From NCBI RefSeq assembly GCF_001895085.1, contig NZ_BDFD01000002.1, positions 1-64,000 on the forward strand: 64,000 bases of DNA, written 5' to 3'. Of this stretch, positions 1 through 8,871 are shown in pieces. The translations under genes were made by a program, and so were the position numbers. Below the pieces are notes generated by a model. That model was not told where the DNA came from, made no database searches, and was given only the letters and a program-made list of their open reading frames with translations. The stretch is from Mariprofundus micogutta (GTDB taxonomy: Bacteria; Pseudomonadota; Zetaproteobacteria; Mariprofundales; Mariprofundaceae). How positions within the stretch are numbered: the stretch's first letter is position 1; each line of letters starts with the position of its first letter.

Positions 1-60
1 GTAGGTAAGCGCAACAGCTTCGCGCTTGAATTCGGCACTGTACTTTCTTCGTTGGGTCAT
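1..60 (-). CDS. IS3-family transposase OrfA, N-terminal 20 codons (partial, runs off left edge)
   Basis: Read on the minus strand the segment starts with ATG and encodes MTQRRKYSAEFKREAV and onward, the typical opening of OrfA of IS3-family elements, whose helix-turn-helix binds the element's ends. An AAGGAG ribosome site sits about 8 bases upstream. The rest of the element lies left of the window, so it is unknown whether it is intact. Family identification rests on this N-terminus plus the adjacent terminal repeat. Confidence 0.85.
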   Translation of the reverse strand, partial: MTQRRKYSAEFKREAVALTY

Positions 61-127
61 TCGGAACACTCCTTATGGGCATATTATGCCTCTTTTTAGA
101 TGTGTCCGTAGAAACGGGGTAGAACCC
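1..127 (-). mobile_element. End of an IS3-family insertion sequence
   Basis: The orfA start at 60 is preceded by about 65 bases of leader and then a terminal inverted-repeat-like sequence at 101-126 (on the minus strand TTCTACCCCGTTTCTACGG, then ACAC), a form typical of IS3-family left ends. The exact boundary is placed at about 124-127 but cannot be fixed without the other end and its target duplication. The element points away from the fatty-acid isomerase gene next to it, whose stop codon is only about 36 bases from the IS end. Confidence 0.75.
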
Positions 128-162
128 CCCTCTGCCTGATACTGCTAAGCACAAATGACAAA

Positions 163-2655
163 TCACCGATCTTTGTAACGGCTCAGATCTAACAAGCCCG
201 ATTCAACAGGGAATGTACGAGCATGAAAGTCCTGAAACCAGTCAGATATCGTCCAGAATGCAGGGTTGGTGCGGCGTACGCCATACAGGGCCACCATACG
301 GTCATAGTCATCACGATCCTGTATCGCAGCACAGGTTTCAACAAAAGCATCCACTTCCGAATCTTTCACATCGAAAAAGAAATTAGGATAGGACCCGGCC
401 AAACCGCGCATCACAGTCAGGGTATCTTGCTCCATATCCGCATCTGAGCGATCAAATACCTCTTTGGCAAAAGTATCCGACCGGTAGGATTTGTTATGTA
501 TCAATGTATACGCCTTACCATGTTCACCACCTACTCTGAGATAGGAAACCTCAGGAAAGATTTCCAGAATTTTTCCGCGCAATGTTTTAACCAGACGCTG
601 CACTGATCTGTCGCTAGCCGATTGAACACACGCATCTGAATCGCAACGGTTCAGATCATCCTGTTCAGTACGCACACTTGCTACATGCTGACTGAGTAAA
701 CCCAACAACTCCTGCTGAGGCTGAACTGTTTTGTAACCGCTGACAGATTCAATTTCCAGCCAGGCTCTGGTTGCCTTTCTTTCATCTGGCACTGTCTTTC
801 GATCAATTTCATGCCACGACTTGTATAACTGCTTTCGTGCATCAGTGGGCAAGAAATAAAGAAAATTATCTTCTCCTTCAATACGCAGGAAATCCATATA
901 CAGACGTGCGCCCAACTGATGTCCCAGCGTACCGAAAGGGTTAAACCCGGCCACTAACAGATAGTGCAGCCGTTCAAACACCGGGTAATCGATTACCCAG
1001 GCCGTTTCAGGTGCTTTGCCATGTAAACCAAAGTGGACAGATGCACTGTCGAAATGACGGAAAATTGTCAGCGCAGCATTGCTGTCTGCCGCACCGTCAG
1101 CCTTCACCCCATCCCAGATGAAATATTCCAGTGCCTTGTCGATAGGCAGTTGAGGCAGCTTCTGCTTTCCGCCGTTATAATAATCCATCTTGGCCTGCAT
1201 ATAACGCTGTTCATCCGGCCAGTACTTAATCCAGCCGGTGAACAGACGTTTGGTGTCACCAAGCTCAGTCGGCAGGTGCAGGTATTCGTCCATATCAGTT
1301 AGAAATTTCCCATCCAACCCATGCTGACTATATGGTGCCGGAGGATTTTCAGGTTTAAGGAAAAAGACCCAGAAGTGATCTTCAATCGAACTCAGGGCAC
1401 TCTGCCCTCGACATACCGGTCCCTTAATAAAACCGTTGATAAAGAAGCGAGCATCATCAAGCAGAAACTGGTATCGGATTTTGGCAGGAATAGTGGCAAA
1501 AGTTTTAAACGGCGTATCTTTGTAATAACCAAACCACTTCTTCACCATGACAAGTTTTCGCTCAAAATAGCTTGATGACTCGCCGGGATTATAATCCGGC
1601 AACGTTTTCACTTCATAATCTGGCTGCATGAACAACTGCTCATAACGCTGCATGCGAGCATCAGACAGTTCATACACAATGTGATTTTTCTCAACGATAC
1701 TTGCTTCATAGGGGCGCAAGCGATAATAAAACCGACCTTGCGGGTCATCATAGGGACGGGTAGTAGGAATCTCATCTATGGCCTGTCCGGCAGGAGTGCG
1801 TGATCGAACCAGACGGAAAAACTCACGATCGGAGCTACCTTTGAAATGCAGATGGCCGAGCACCAGATGTTCATAAATATAACGGCTGACCAATTGCTGT
1901 TTATTACTACTGCCGTTAAAGAAGGCTTCCCAACGATTGATCTGCATCACTATTTCTTCAGAAGGTTGAACCTGTTTAGAAGCTTTCGCTCCCTGAGCCA
2001 GCCACTGCACCAGCAGCTTGTATTCTTCATCAGAGAGCGCGGGCACAGCATAAGGCATACCCCATAGAGGATGGTCAGCGGCAAACTTGTTGAATTCGCC
2101 AGGCCCTGAGCAGACCTGTTTGCGGTCCAGACTTACATCCAGATCATCAGGCAACATACCCGATTCAGGCAATGGATTTCGTTTTTTCAGACTAAGCATC
2201 TGATAAAGCAGGGAGTTTTGTAAATTCTCTTCAGCCGATAGTGATTCCTCTTCAGCCAGAACGCTGAAAAAGTTCATCTCTCGCCACTGATTGGTTGTGT
2301 TGGCATCTATAAACAGCCTCGATGGTTGCTGCCAAGTGAACCGTTTCTTGTCATAAACCCGGAGCTTGTTTGCACCGCGCCGAACGCCTTCGAATGCCGA
2401 CAGTTTAAGCTGGCATGGTGCATCGTAACAACCGTGACAAACAATACAGCGTCGTTCCAGCGTAGGTTTGATATCGTTATACGTAAGGGTCTTTGCAGGC
2501 AGCTCTTTAATCAGCTGAATGTCATCATTATGCACTTCCGGCATAGTGCTCTGACTTGAACAGGCGGGTAAAGCCAGCACAGATGCCAATATTAATATGG
2601 CTGCAGTATTGAAGCTGTTTTTCAACATAATATATAGACTGGTTCCGGAAATCAT
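163..2655 (-). CDS. cti: Cis/trans fatty-acid isomerase, heme-containing lipoprotein-like
   Basis: Matches the CTI family: periplasmic cytochrome-c-type enzymes that convert cis-unsaturated membrane fatty acids to trans in place, stiffening the membrane under solvent or heat stress. About 830 residues, somewhat longer than the ~770 of Pseudomonas Cti. A hydrophobic signal ends in LPAC, a lipobox, near residue 32, and a CIVCH heme-binding motif follows about residue 71 inside CHGCYDAPCQL, the family signature. The start at 2655 is preferred because GGAGGGG lies 6-7 bases upstream; ATGs at 2661 and 2628 are alternatives. It lies 98 bases after the tatD-like gene and may share its transcript. 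An IS end lies just beyond its 3' end. Lipid anchoring is inferred. Confidence 0.9.
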   Translation of the reverse strand: MISGTSLYIMLKNSFNTAAILILASVLALPACSSQSTMPEVHNDDIQLIKELPAKTLTYNDIKPTLERRCIVCHGCYDAPCQLKLSAFEGVRRGANKLRVYDKKRFTWQQPSRLFIDANTTNQWREMNFFSVLAEEESLSAEENLQNSLLYQMLSLKKRNPLPESGMLPDDLDVSLDRKQVCSGPGEFNKFAADHPLWGMPYAVPALSDEEYKLLVQWLAQGAKASKQVQPSEEIVMQINRWEAFFNGSSNKQQLVSRYIYEHLVLGHLHFKGSSDREFFRLVRSRTPAGQAIDEIPTTRPYDDPQGRFYYRLRPYEASIVEKNHIVYELSDARMQRYEQLFMQPDYEVKTLPDYNPGESSSYFERKLVMVKKWFGYYKDTPFKTFATIPAKIRYQFLLDDARFFINGFIKGPVCRGQSALSSIEDHFWVFFLKPENPPAPYSQHGLDGKFLTDMDEYLHLPTELGDTKRLFTGWIKYWPDEQRYMQAKMDYYNGGKQKLPQLPIDKALEYFIWDGVKADGAADSNAALTIFRHFDSASVHFGLHGKAPETAWVIDYPVFERLHYLLVAGFNPFGTLGHQLGARLYMDFLRIEGEDNFLYFLPTDARKQLYKSWHEIDRKTVPDERKATRAWLEIESVSGYKTVQPQQELLGLLSQHVASVRTEQDDLNRCDSDACVQSASDRSVQRLVKTLRGKILEIFPEVSYLRVGGEHGKAYTLIHNKSYRSDTFAKEVFDRSDADMEQDTLTVMRGLAGSYPNFFFDVKDSEVDAFVETCAAIQDRDDYDRMVALYGVRRTNPAFWTISDWFQDFHARTFPVESGLLDLSRYKDR

Positions 2656-2753
2656 TCCCATCCCCTCCGCTGCAATATGTTTCTAGTACAGGACAATAAC
2701 CGGTGATGCTCTCCCTGTCATATCAGACCATCATATCGATCATGACAGTGCAA

Positions 2754-3536
2754 TTAATTTGAGATATTGAATATCCTACGGGTATTGGCTGTCGTCTGCG
2801 CAGCCAACTCGGACAGTGGCCTGCCACGCACTTCTGCTATGCACTCTGCCACCTGTTTAACGAAGGCAGGTTCATTGCGTTTCCCTCGAAATGGCATCGG
2901 AGCCAGATACGGTGAATCGGTCTCTACAAGTAGCAATTCAGCTGGCACATTGGCTGCGACCTCGCGCAATTCCTCATTGCGTTTAAACGTAACATTACCG
3001 GAAAAAGAGATATGCATACCCAGCTCAATGGCAGCATCAGCCGTAGCCATATCAGCCGAGAAACAGTGCATAATACCGCCACACTTGCTGATCTGTTCAT
3101 CGCGTAGAATTTGGATGGAGGCCTCATCAGCATCACGGTTATGCACAATAACAGGTTTATTCAACATCTTGGCCGCTCTGATATGGGTGCGGAAACGATT
3201 TTCCTGAATGTCAGGATCCACATGATGGCGGAAAAAATCCATGCCCGTTTCACCGATGGCCACACAACGCGGATGATCGGCCAGCTCACACAACTGCTCG
3301 ATCGTCGGCTCGACTTCCACCTCATGGTTCGGATGAATACCGACACTGAACCAGACATTGTCACGCGCTTGTGCCAATTCTCGTAGGCTGTCGATATGAC
3401 CAAAATCAACGCCTACCACCACACAGCCTTCAACACCCACTGCCGCCATGCGTTCAAACATGGCATCGCGATCATCATCAAAATGAGAAAAATCGATGTG
3501 GCAGTGGCTATCGAAAAGCCTGATCGAATCAGTCAT
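2754..3536 (-). CDS. tatD: TatD-family metal-dependent DNase
   Basis: A 260-residue TIM-barrel amidohydrolase-type protein. It opens with FDSHCHIDF, giving the HxH metal ligands; IGETGMDFF carries the conserved Glu; a histidine lies in PVIVHNRDAD, another in GGIMHCFS, and the metal Asp in LVETDSPYLAP. TatD relatives are 3'-5' exonucleases or deoxyribonucleases with a role in DNA repair or turnover; YcfH and YjjV are paralogs, so the exact symbol is uncertain. Its start codon overlaps the end of the upstream phosphatase gene by 8 bases, so the two are translationally coupled. All family motifs are intact. Confidence 0.9.
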   Translation of the reverse strand: MTDSIRLFDSHCHIDFSHFDDDRDAMFERMAAVGVEGCVVVGVDFGHIDSLRELAQARDNVWFSVGIHPNHEVEVEPTIEQLCELADHPRCVAIGETGMDFFRHHVDPDIQENRFRTHIRAAKMLNKPVIVHNRDADEASIQILRDEQISKCGGIMHCFSADMATADAAIELGMHISFSGNVTFKRNEELREVAANVPAELLLVETDSPYLAPMPFRGKRNEPAFVKQVAECIAEVRGRPLSELAAQTTANTRRIFNISN

Positions 3537-4284
3537 GCATAATTGCTTTCAGGTGACTCAATTTTACATGATGCACATCAATGGTGTGCAGATCCTGAAT
3601 TACATCAACCGCATCACTATCGGGTTCACCCAGTTCAGAGACAACCAGATCAGCACCGCTAAAGTCGTGCTCACGTGTATAATCATTCACTGTCACCACG
3701 CATTTCAGGCCTGCTGCATGTGCCGATCTCCAGCCATTTTCAGAGTCTTCAAGAGCAATGGTATTCTCAGGGTTTACGCCGAGTTGCTGCATTGCATAGG
3801 TGTAGATATCCGGAGCCGGTTTCTTGGCTTCAACAATGTCACCGGCGGCCAGCACTGCAAAACGGTCAAACCACTCCTTGCCCAGTGAATGCTCAATCAG
3901 GGCATCGAGTGCTGACGGTGTAGTTGTCGTTGCCACGCCCAGTGTAATACCGGCTGCATACGCCTCTTCAAGCAGTCTTCGCACACCCGGACGCAACGGG
4001 ATACGACCTTCGGCAATCAAGTTCTGGTAGTGCTCGGTTTTGCGTGCATGCAGACCGGCAATCTCTTCATACGGCATCTCGTGCATATCACCGCGTTCAA
4101 TATCAAACTTGATACGCTCCTTGCCACCGGTTACCTCAAGCAGCTCACCATAAGTCGGCACATCCCATTCACGAGCATGACCGGCTTCATCAAATGCCAT
4201 ATTAAATGCCACACGGTGGCCATCTTTTTCGGTATCAGCCAGTGTGCCATCCACATCCCACAGGATACATTTTAACTCTGCCAT
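3529..4284 (-). CDS. cbbY: CbbY-like HAD-superfamily phosphatase
   Basis: A 251-residue haloacid-dehalogenase hydrolase with DVDGTLADTE (nucleophile Asp and acid/base Asp), TTTTPSALD (motif II Thr region), KKPAPDIY (motif III Lys) and LEDSENG (motif IV). The combination resembles CbbY/CbbZ, which removes the inhibitory sugar phosphate xylulose-1,5-bisphosphate in Calvin-cycle bacteria; without a Rubisco gene in view the substrate is unproven and phosphoglycolate or another sugar phosphate is possible. The start at 4284 follows AAGGAG; the open frame upstream is not coding because it crosses the divergent clpS gene. It is followed by tatD with an 8-base overlap. Confidence 0.85.
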   Translation of the reverse strand: MAELKCILWDVDGTLADTEKDGHRVAFNMAFDEAGHAREWDVPTYGELLEVTGGKERIKFDIERGDMHEMPYEEIAGLHARKTEHYQNLIAEGRIPLRPGVRRLLEEAYAAGITLGVATTTTPSALDALIEHSLGKEWFDRFAVLAAGDIVEAKKPAPDIYTYAMQQLGVNPENTIALEDSENGWRSAHAAGLKCVVTVNDYTREHDFSGADLVVSELGEPDSDAVDVIQDLHTIDVHHVKLSHLKAIMHD

Positions 4285-4365
4285 TTGTTGTCTCTCCTTG
4301 TTCAAAAATATGCCATTCACAGCATATCGCTTGGAAGAATTCTCCAGCCCGCTAATATCGCTGCC

Positions 4366-4698
4366 ATGAGCGACATACAAATGCCGGAAATTGTGCACAA
4401 GACTGATGTGGAAGCAGAGAAACCTCAACTGCAACGTCCCCCTATGTATCATGTGGTTATGCTCAATGATGACTATACCCCGATGGATTTTGTGATTGAT
4501 GTGCTGGTACGTTTTTTCCACAAGTCGGAAGAAACTGCCAACAAGCTGATGCTGCAAATCCATCATCAGGGCAGTGCCATGTGTGGCCTTTTCCCTCGTG
4601 ATGTAGCTGAAACCAAAATTCATCAGGTCGAAACAGCAAGTCGCACAAGCGGGCACCCACTACGCTGTGTAATGGAACGCGAGAACAACGACCAATAG
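4366..4698 (+). CDS. clpS: ClpS, N-end-rule adaptor of ClpAP
   Basis: A 110-residue protein with the ClpS core: YHVVMLNDDYTPMDFVI, the helix with HKSEETANKLML, and CGLFPRDVAETK. ClpS delivers proteins with bulky hydrophobic N-termini to ClpA. The start chosen at 4366 gives a family-length product; an in-frame earlier start at 4285 would add 27 residues of non-conserved sequence and run into the divergent phosphatase gene. No strong ribosome site is visible. The partner clpA follows 116 bases downstream, the standard arrangement. Confidence 0.95.
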   Translation: MSDIQMPEIVHKTDVEAEKPQLQRPPMYHVVMLNDDYTPMDFVIDVLVRFFHKSEETANKLMLQIHHQGSAMCGLFPRDVAETKIHQVETASRTSGHPLRCVMERENNDQ

Positions 4699-4814
4699 GT
4701 CAGACATGAGAACTGGCAACAAGGTGCAATGTTTTCACTTGAATTAAACTGATTTGGCACCGATATTGCCTAATAGAAGCTATGAGCTAATAAACCGATC
4801 AAAGGAAGTCAGCC

Positions 4815-7073
4815 ATGGGAATATTGAGTGAAGAGCTTGAAGAGACACTGAACGATACATTCCGCAATGCACATATTCGCAGGAATGAGTTTGTAACTGT
4901 AGAGCACCTGCTACTTGGACTTCTGGACAATCCGAATGCGCTCGGGGTGCTGCTTGGTTGTCGGGCTGACATTGAAAAGTTACGCCACGAGCTCTCATCA
5001 TTCATCCAGGAAAACATTGCCATCTTGCCGGAGGAATTGGGTGAAACCACCGCCAGCATCGGCCTGCAAAGAGTGATTCAACGTGCGGTCATGCACGTAC
5101 AAGCTTCGGGTAAAAGCGAAGTGAACGGTGCACATGTGCTTGTAGCCATTTTCTCCGAAAAAGATTCGCACGCCGTGCACTTCCTCAACCGTATGGGACT
5201 TACCCGTCTGGATATAGTCAGTTTTATGGCACATGGCGCACTTAGTGATGAATCCAGCCATCAGGAATCCGGAGAGGACACACCTGCCATTGAATCTGAC
5301 AAAGTAGAGGGAAATGCTTCTCCACTGAAGCGTTACTGTATTGATTTGAGTCAGCGTGCCCGTGATGGGAAAATCGATCCTCTGGTCGGCCGAAGCGAAG
5401 AGTTAAGCCGATGTGTTCAAATTCTATGCCGACGCCGTAAAAACAACCCATTGCTTGTGGGTGAGGCAGGTGTTGGCAAAACTGCCATTGCCGAAGGTCT
5501 GGCTCTTAGAATTGAATCTGGTGAAATATCCGATGTAATCCGCAATGCCACGATTTACGCTCTGGATATGGGGGCACTATTGGCGGGTACTAAATACCGT
5601 GGTGATTTTGAAGAACGTCTGAAAGCGGTTCTGCATGCGCTGGAGCAGGAAGATCAGGCCGTTCTATTCATCGATGAAATTCACACCATTATCGGCGCGG
5701 GTGCTGCCAGTGGTGGAACCATGGACGCATCCAATCTGCTCAAACCGGCTCTGGCCAACGGTGAATTGCGCTGCATCGGCGCAACAACCTATCAGGAATT
5801 CCGTAATCTGTTTGAAAAGGATCGTGCGCTTGCCCGTCGCTTTCAGAAAGTGGATATCCCGGAGCCAAGTGTAGAAGAGACCATCGATATCCTGAAAGGC
5901 CTGAAACCTAAACTGGAAGAACACCATGGTGTTCGTTACAGCCAGGCCTGCCTTGAGCAGGCTGCCAAACTTGCCAAACGTTTCTTAAGTGAGCGCCATC
6001 TGCCCGACTCCGCCATCGATGTGCTCGATGAGACCGGAGCAAGCATGCGTGTGCGCCCCGAAGCCAGGCGACGCAAACAACTCAACGTGCATGATATCGA
6101 ATCCATGATCGCATCCATGGCCCGCATCCCGCATCAGCAGGTTAATGCATCTGACAGGAAACGTTTGTCACATCTTGATCGTGATCTGAAACTCTCCGTA
6201 TTCGGCCAGAACAAAGCTATCGATCAACTGGCCTCCAGCATCAAACTTTCGCGTGCAGGTCTTTCGCATCCTGAGAAACCGATCGGTTCATTCCTGTTTA
6301 CCGGACCTACCGGTGTAGGTAAAACCGAGGTGGCGCGTCAATTGGCACGTATCATGGGGGTAGAGTTGATCCGCTTCGATATGTCCGAATACATGGAGTC
6401 GCACACTGTTTCACGCCTGATCGGTGCACCTCCGGGATATGTCGGTTTTGATCAGGGAGGTCTGCTGACCGAAGCAATCAACAAAAATCCGCATGCCATC
6501 CTACTTCTCGATGAGATCGAAAAAGCGCACCCTGACCTGTTCAATCTGCTGCTTCAGGTGATGGATCACGGTACGCTGACCGATAATAATGGCCGCAAGG
6601 CAGACTTCCGACATGTCGTGCTGATTATGACCAGCAATGCCGGTGCCTTTGAGATGCAGAAAAACAGTGTCGGCTTTAACCCGCAACCTCGCATGGGCGA
6701 TGATAGTGAGGCGATCAAACGCATCTTTACACCTGAATTCCGCAACCGTCTGGATGCCACTATTGGTTTTGCTCCTCTTTCCGAGGAGGTCACACTGCAT
6801 GTCGTGGATAAATTACTGATCGAGCTGGAAATGCAGTTGCAGGATAAAAAAGTTGAACTCGATGTCAGCGATAATGCCAAACGCTGGCTGGCAAAAAATG
6901 GTTATGATCCACAGATGGGGGCGCGTCCAATGGCTCGTCTGATTCAGGATCATATCAAGAAACCTCTTGCTGATGCTATCCTGTTCGGCGATCTGCAAAA
7001 AGGTGGTATTGCCCGCATTGAATGTGAGAATGACAAGCTGGTGATTCATCAACCGGAAACTGAGGCTGCATGA
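4815..7073 (+). CDS. clpA: ClpA, ATPase subunit of the ClpAP protease
   Basis: A 752-residue double AAA+ unfoldase, matching the usual ~758. An N-terminal repeat domain that docks ClpS occupies residues 1-150; the first Walker A ([13 protein letters not shown]) is near residue 216 and its Walker B LFIDEIH near 280; the second Walker A ([13 protein letters not shown]) is near 497 with [12 protein letters not shown] near 560. It feeds unfolded substrates to the ClpP peptidase, which is not in the window. A good ribosome site, AAAGGAAG, precedes the ATG. The stop overlaps the next gene by 4 bases (ATGA), coupling trmO to it. Confidence 0.97.
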   Translation: MGILSEELEETLNDTFRNAHIRRNEFVTVEHLLLGLLDNPNALGVLLGCRADIEKLRHELSSFIQENIAILPEELGETTASIGLQRVIQRAVMHVQASGKSEVNGAHVLVAIFSEKDSHAVHFLNRMGLTRLDIVSFMAHGALSDESSHQESGEDTPAIESDKVEGNASPLKRYCIDLSQRARDGKIDPLVGRSEELSRCVQILCRRRKNNPLLVGEAGVGKTAIAEGLALRIESGEISDVIRNATIYALDMGALLAGTKYRGDFEERLKAVLHALEQEDQAVLFIDEIHTIIGAGAASGGTMDASNLLKPALANGELRCIGATTYQEFRNLFEKDRALARRFQKVDIPEPSVEETIDILKGLKPKLEEHHGVRYSQACLEQAAKLAKRFLSERHLPDSAIDVLDETGASMRVRPEARRRKQLNVHDIESMIASMARIPHQQVNASDRKRLSHLDRDLKLSVFGQNKAIDQLASSIKLSRAGLSHPEKPIGSFLFTGPTGVGKTEVARQLARIMGVELIRFDMSEYMESHTVSRLIGAPPGYVGFDQGGLLTEAINKNPHAILLLDEIEKAHPDLFNLLLQVMDHGTLTDNNGRKADFRHVVLIMTSNAGAFEMQKNSVGFNPQPRMGDDSEAIKRIFTPEFRNRLDATIGFAPLSEEVTLHVVDKLLIELEMQLQDKKVELDVSDNAKRWLAKNGYDPQMGARPMARLIQDHIKKPLADAILFGDLQKGGIARIECENDKLVIHQPETEAA

Positions 7074-7669
7074 GTAAAGACAAAACAGCGTTCCCGGCCA
7101 AACAGCGCTGGGGACGCAAGCCTTCAAAAAATATCGCCCCGAAAAACTATACTGCCGACTTTGCACATGAAAAGAATGCTGCCATTGAAATCAGCATGAC
7201 TCCGATTGGTGTGGTACATAGCAGTTACCGGGAACGATTTGCAGTGCCACGCCAACCGTCGCTCGATGATGCACAAGCAGCAAGTATAGAGCTGAATGCC
7301 GGTTTGAATCTGGAGCAGGCTGTGCAAGATCTGGATGGTTTTTCACACATCTGGGTGATCTACTGGATGCATCTGAATCAGGGTTGGAATCCGACTGTCA
7401 CACCACCACGCGGTCCGAAAGTTAAACGCGGCCTGCTTGCTACCCGCGCCCCCCACCGCCCCAACAGTATAGGTCTCTCTGCTGTCCGCCTGACAGGTAT
7501 CGAAGGTCGCATCCTGCACATCAAAGGTCACGACATGCTAGATGGTACACCTGTTCTCGATATCAAACCCTATCTTCCCTATGCTGATGCATTTCCTGAT
7601 GCCAGTAGTGGCTGGGTGGAAGAGACCGGTCTGACAGAGCTGGGCATATCCATCAACACCGGCAGCTAA
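7070..7669 (+). CDS. trmO: tRNA (N6-threonylcarbamoyladenosine(37)-N6)-methyltransferase TrmO
   Basis: A 199-residue member of the TsaA/YaeB/VirR family, SAM-dependent enzymes that methylate t6A37 of tRNA-Thr. Visible signatures are PIGVVHSSYRERFAVPRQP near residue 45, LDGFSHIWVIYW, RGLLATRAPHRPNSIGLS and DGTPVLDIKPYLPYAD. The first 40 residues are a basic extension, not conserved. It overlaps the clpA stop by 4 bases and so is cotranslated with it, although no functional link is known. Confidence 0.92.
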   Translation: MSKDKTAFPAKQRWGRKPSKNIAPKNYTADFAHEKNAAIEISMTPIGVVHSSYRERFAVPRQPSLDDAQAASIELNAGLNLEQAVQDLDGFSHIWVIYWMHLNQGWNPTVTPPRGPKVKRGLLATRAPHRPNSIGLSAVRLTGIEGRILHIKGHDMLDGTPVLDIKPYLPYADAFPDASSGWVEETGLTELGISINTGS

Positions 7670-7693
7670 GCCATAGCCTGATAAGCAGAACTA

Positions 7694-7723
7694 TTGCATA
7701 TTCGCGTATCAAACATATATGCT
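7694..7723 (+). promoter_or_regulatory. Candidate sigma-70-type promoter for the first SPOR gene
   Basis: TTGCAT at 7694-7699 and TATGCT at 7718-7723 are separated by 18 bases, in the 101-base gap between trmO and the SPOR gene. Both hexamers deviate from consensus, so this is a prediction only. Confidence 0.35.
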
Positions 7724-7770
7724 TTTGAACCAGCTACGCAATATACCTGCCTCACTCAGGAGATCATTCT

Positions 7771-8802
7771 ATGACCGATCATCGTTCAGACGATAAGGAC
7801 TATAACCTGAATCATTTTGATTTCAGTCCTGATGAGCCGGAACAGCAAAAGGCAGATCTTCAAGAGAACAGTTCAGCTGAACATGAAGGCAGTGCTGAAG
7901 ACAGGCAGGAACCTTTGCTTTCTGCCGATGCAGGCGAGATTGAGGAACCGGTCATCATTGCTCGAACTGAAACGGATGCAGTCGAATCGGAAGGCAATCA
8001 GGATAACATATCAGCGCCTCTCATTCCGCAAATGGAAGCCGATTTCCCATCATCTCAGCCACAGAACAGCGGCTCCGGAAGCACCATGGCAACAGCATTT
8101 GCAGTTGTAGCTATGCTTATTGCCGGCGGTGCTGTCTGGTTGAATTTCAATCAACCTGAAGAAACCGATCAAGCTGTGAAAAAAGATCAACTCGCCCCCG
8201 GTTATAACACCATCATCAATGATGAACTGATCAAATTACGTGAACGAGTCGCAGTTGTTGAACTGGAAAAAGATGAACTCAATCAGCGAGTCAGCCAACA
8301 AAATCAAGTATTATTGAAAATGCAGAAGTACAATCGGACATCTGCAAACGAAATTGAAAGTTTAAAAGCCGAAGTGGCGACTTTAAGTAGTAAACTAAGC
8401 AAACAGGCACAGAAAACAGCTGTCAAAAGGGTTAGCAAACCCGTCGCCGTAAAACCTGTGAGCCAGGCAGCTAGCGCTCCCGTGAAAAAAGCTGCGGCAA
8501 GAGCTGGTACGCAATATGAATTACCTGCTCCACTGGAGTCGCTGCCTGCAGGTAAAAAAAGCAGTGCTGGTGGCTGGGTAGTTAATATTGCATCAGTATA
8601 TTCTGAAAGTGCCGCAAAAAAGGAATTGGCACGATTGCGTGGTATCGGTATTGATGCAGAAATATCAGAGTCTATGGTCAAGGGCAGGCAACTATTCCGT
8701 ATTCGAACAGCCGGTTTTGCCAGCCGTGAAGAAGCATTACAGCAAAAAGATCGTCTCGCGAGCCAGCATGGCATCAAAGATGCTTGGGTACATAAACCCT
8801 AG
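7771..8802 (+). CDS. SPOR-domain bitopic membrane protein (copy 1 of a tandem pair)
   Basis: A 343-residue protein with an acidic N-terminal cytoplasmic region (1-108), one membrane helix at about 109-127 (TAFAVVAMLIAGGAVWL), a coiled coil at about 155-210, a basic Ala/Lys/Val linker, and a C-terminal SPOR domain from about 267, beginning GGWVVNIASVYSESAAKKEL. SPOR domains bind denuded glycan strands of septal peptidoglycan, so a role at the division site or cell wall is expected. The N-in topology is inferred from the acidic, signal-less N-terminus. Not orthologous by length to FtsN, DamX or DedD with any certainty. It is followed after 69 bases by a paralog. An AGGAG site lies 8 bases before the ATG. 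Confidence 0.82.
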   Translation: MTDHRSDDKDYNLNHFDFSPDEPEQQKADLQENSSAEHEGSAEDRQEPLLSADAGEIEEPVIIARTETDAVESEGNQDNISAPLIPQMEADFPSSQPQNSGSGSTMATAFAVVAMLIAGGAVWLNFNQPEETDQAVKKDQLAPGYNTIINDELIKLRERVAVVELEKDELNQRVSQQNQVLLKMQKYNRTSANEIESLKAEVATLSSKLSKQAQKTAVKRVSKPVAVKPVSQAASAPVKKAAARAGTQYELPAPLESLPAGKKSSAGGWVVNIASVYSESAAKKELARLRGIGIDAEISESMVKGRQLFRIRTAGFASREEALQQKDRLASQHGIKDAWVHKP

Positions 8803-8871
8803 AGAAATTTTGACGCATGGCGCTCTGCCTGAATCAGCATTTCAAAATGGGACTGTTGAGCTGGAGGCAAA

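Noticed and set aside
2718-2751. CTGTCAT...ATGACAG dyad between tatD and cti genes as terminator
   Set aside because: Loop of about 20 bases and no T-run; too weak.
4285-4656. N-terminal extensions of the phosphatase and ClpS frames into each other
   Set aside because: Both would overlap the divergent gene and add residues outside the conserved domains; internal starts with family length are better.
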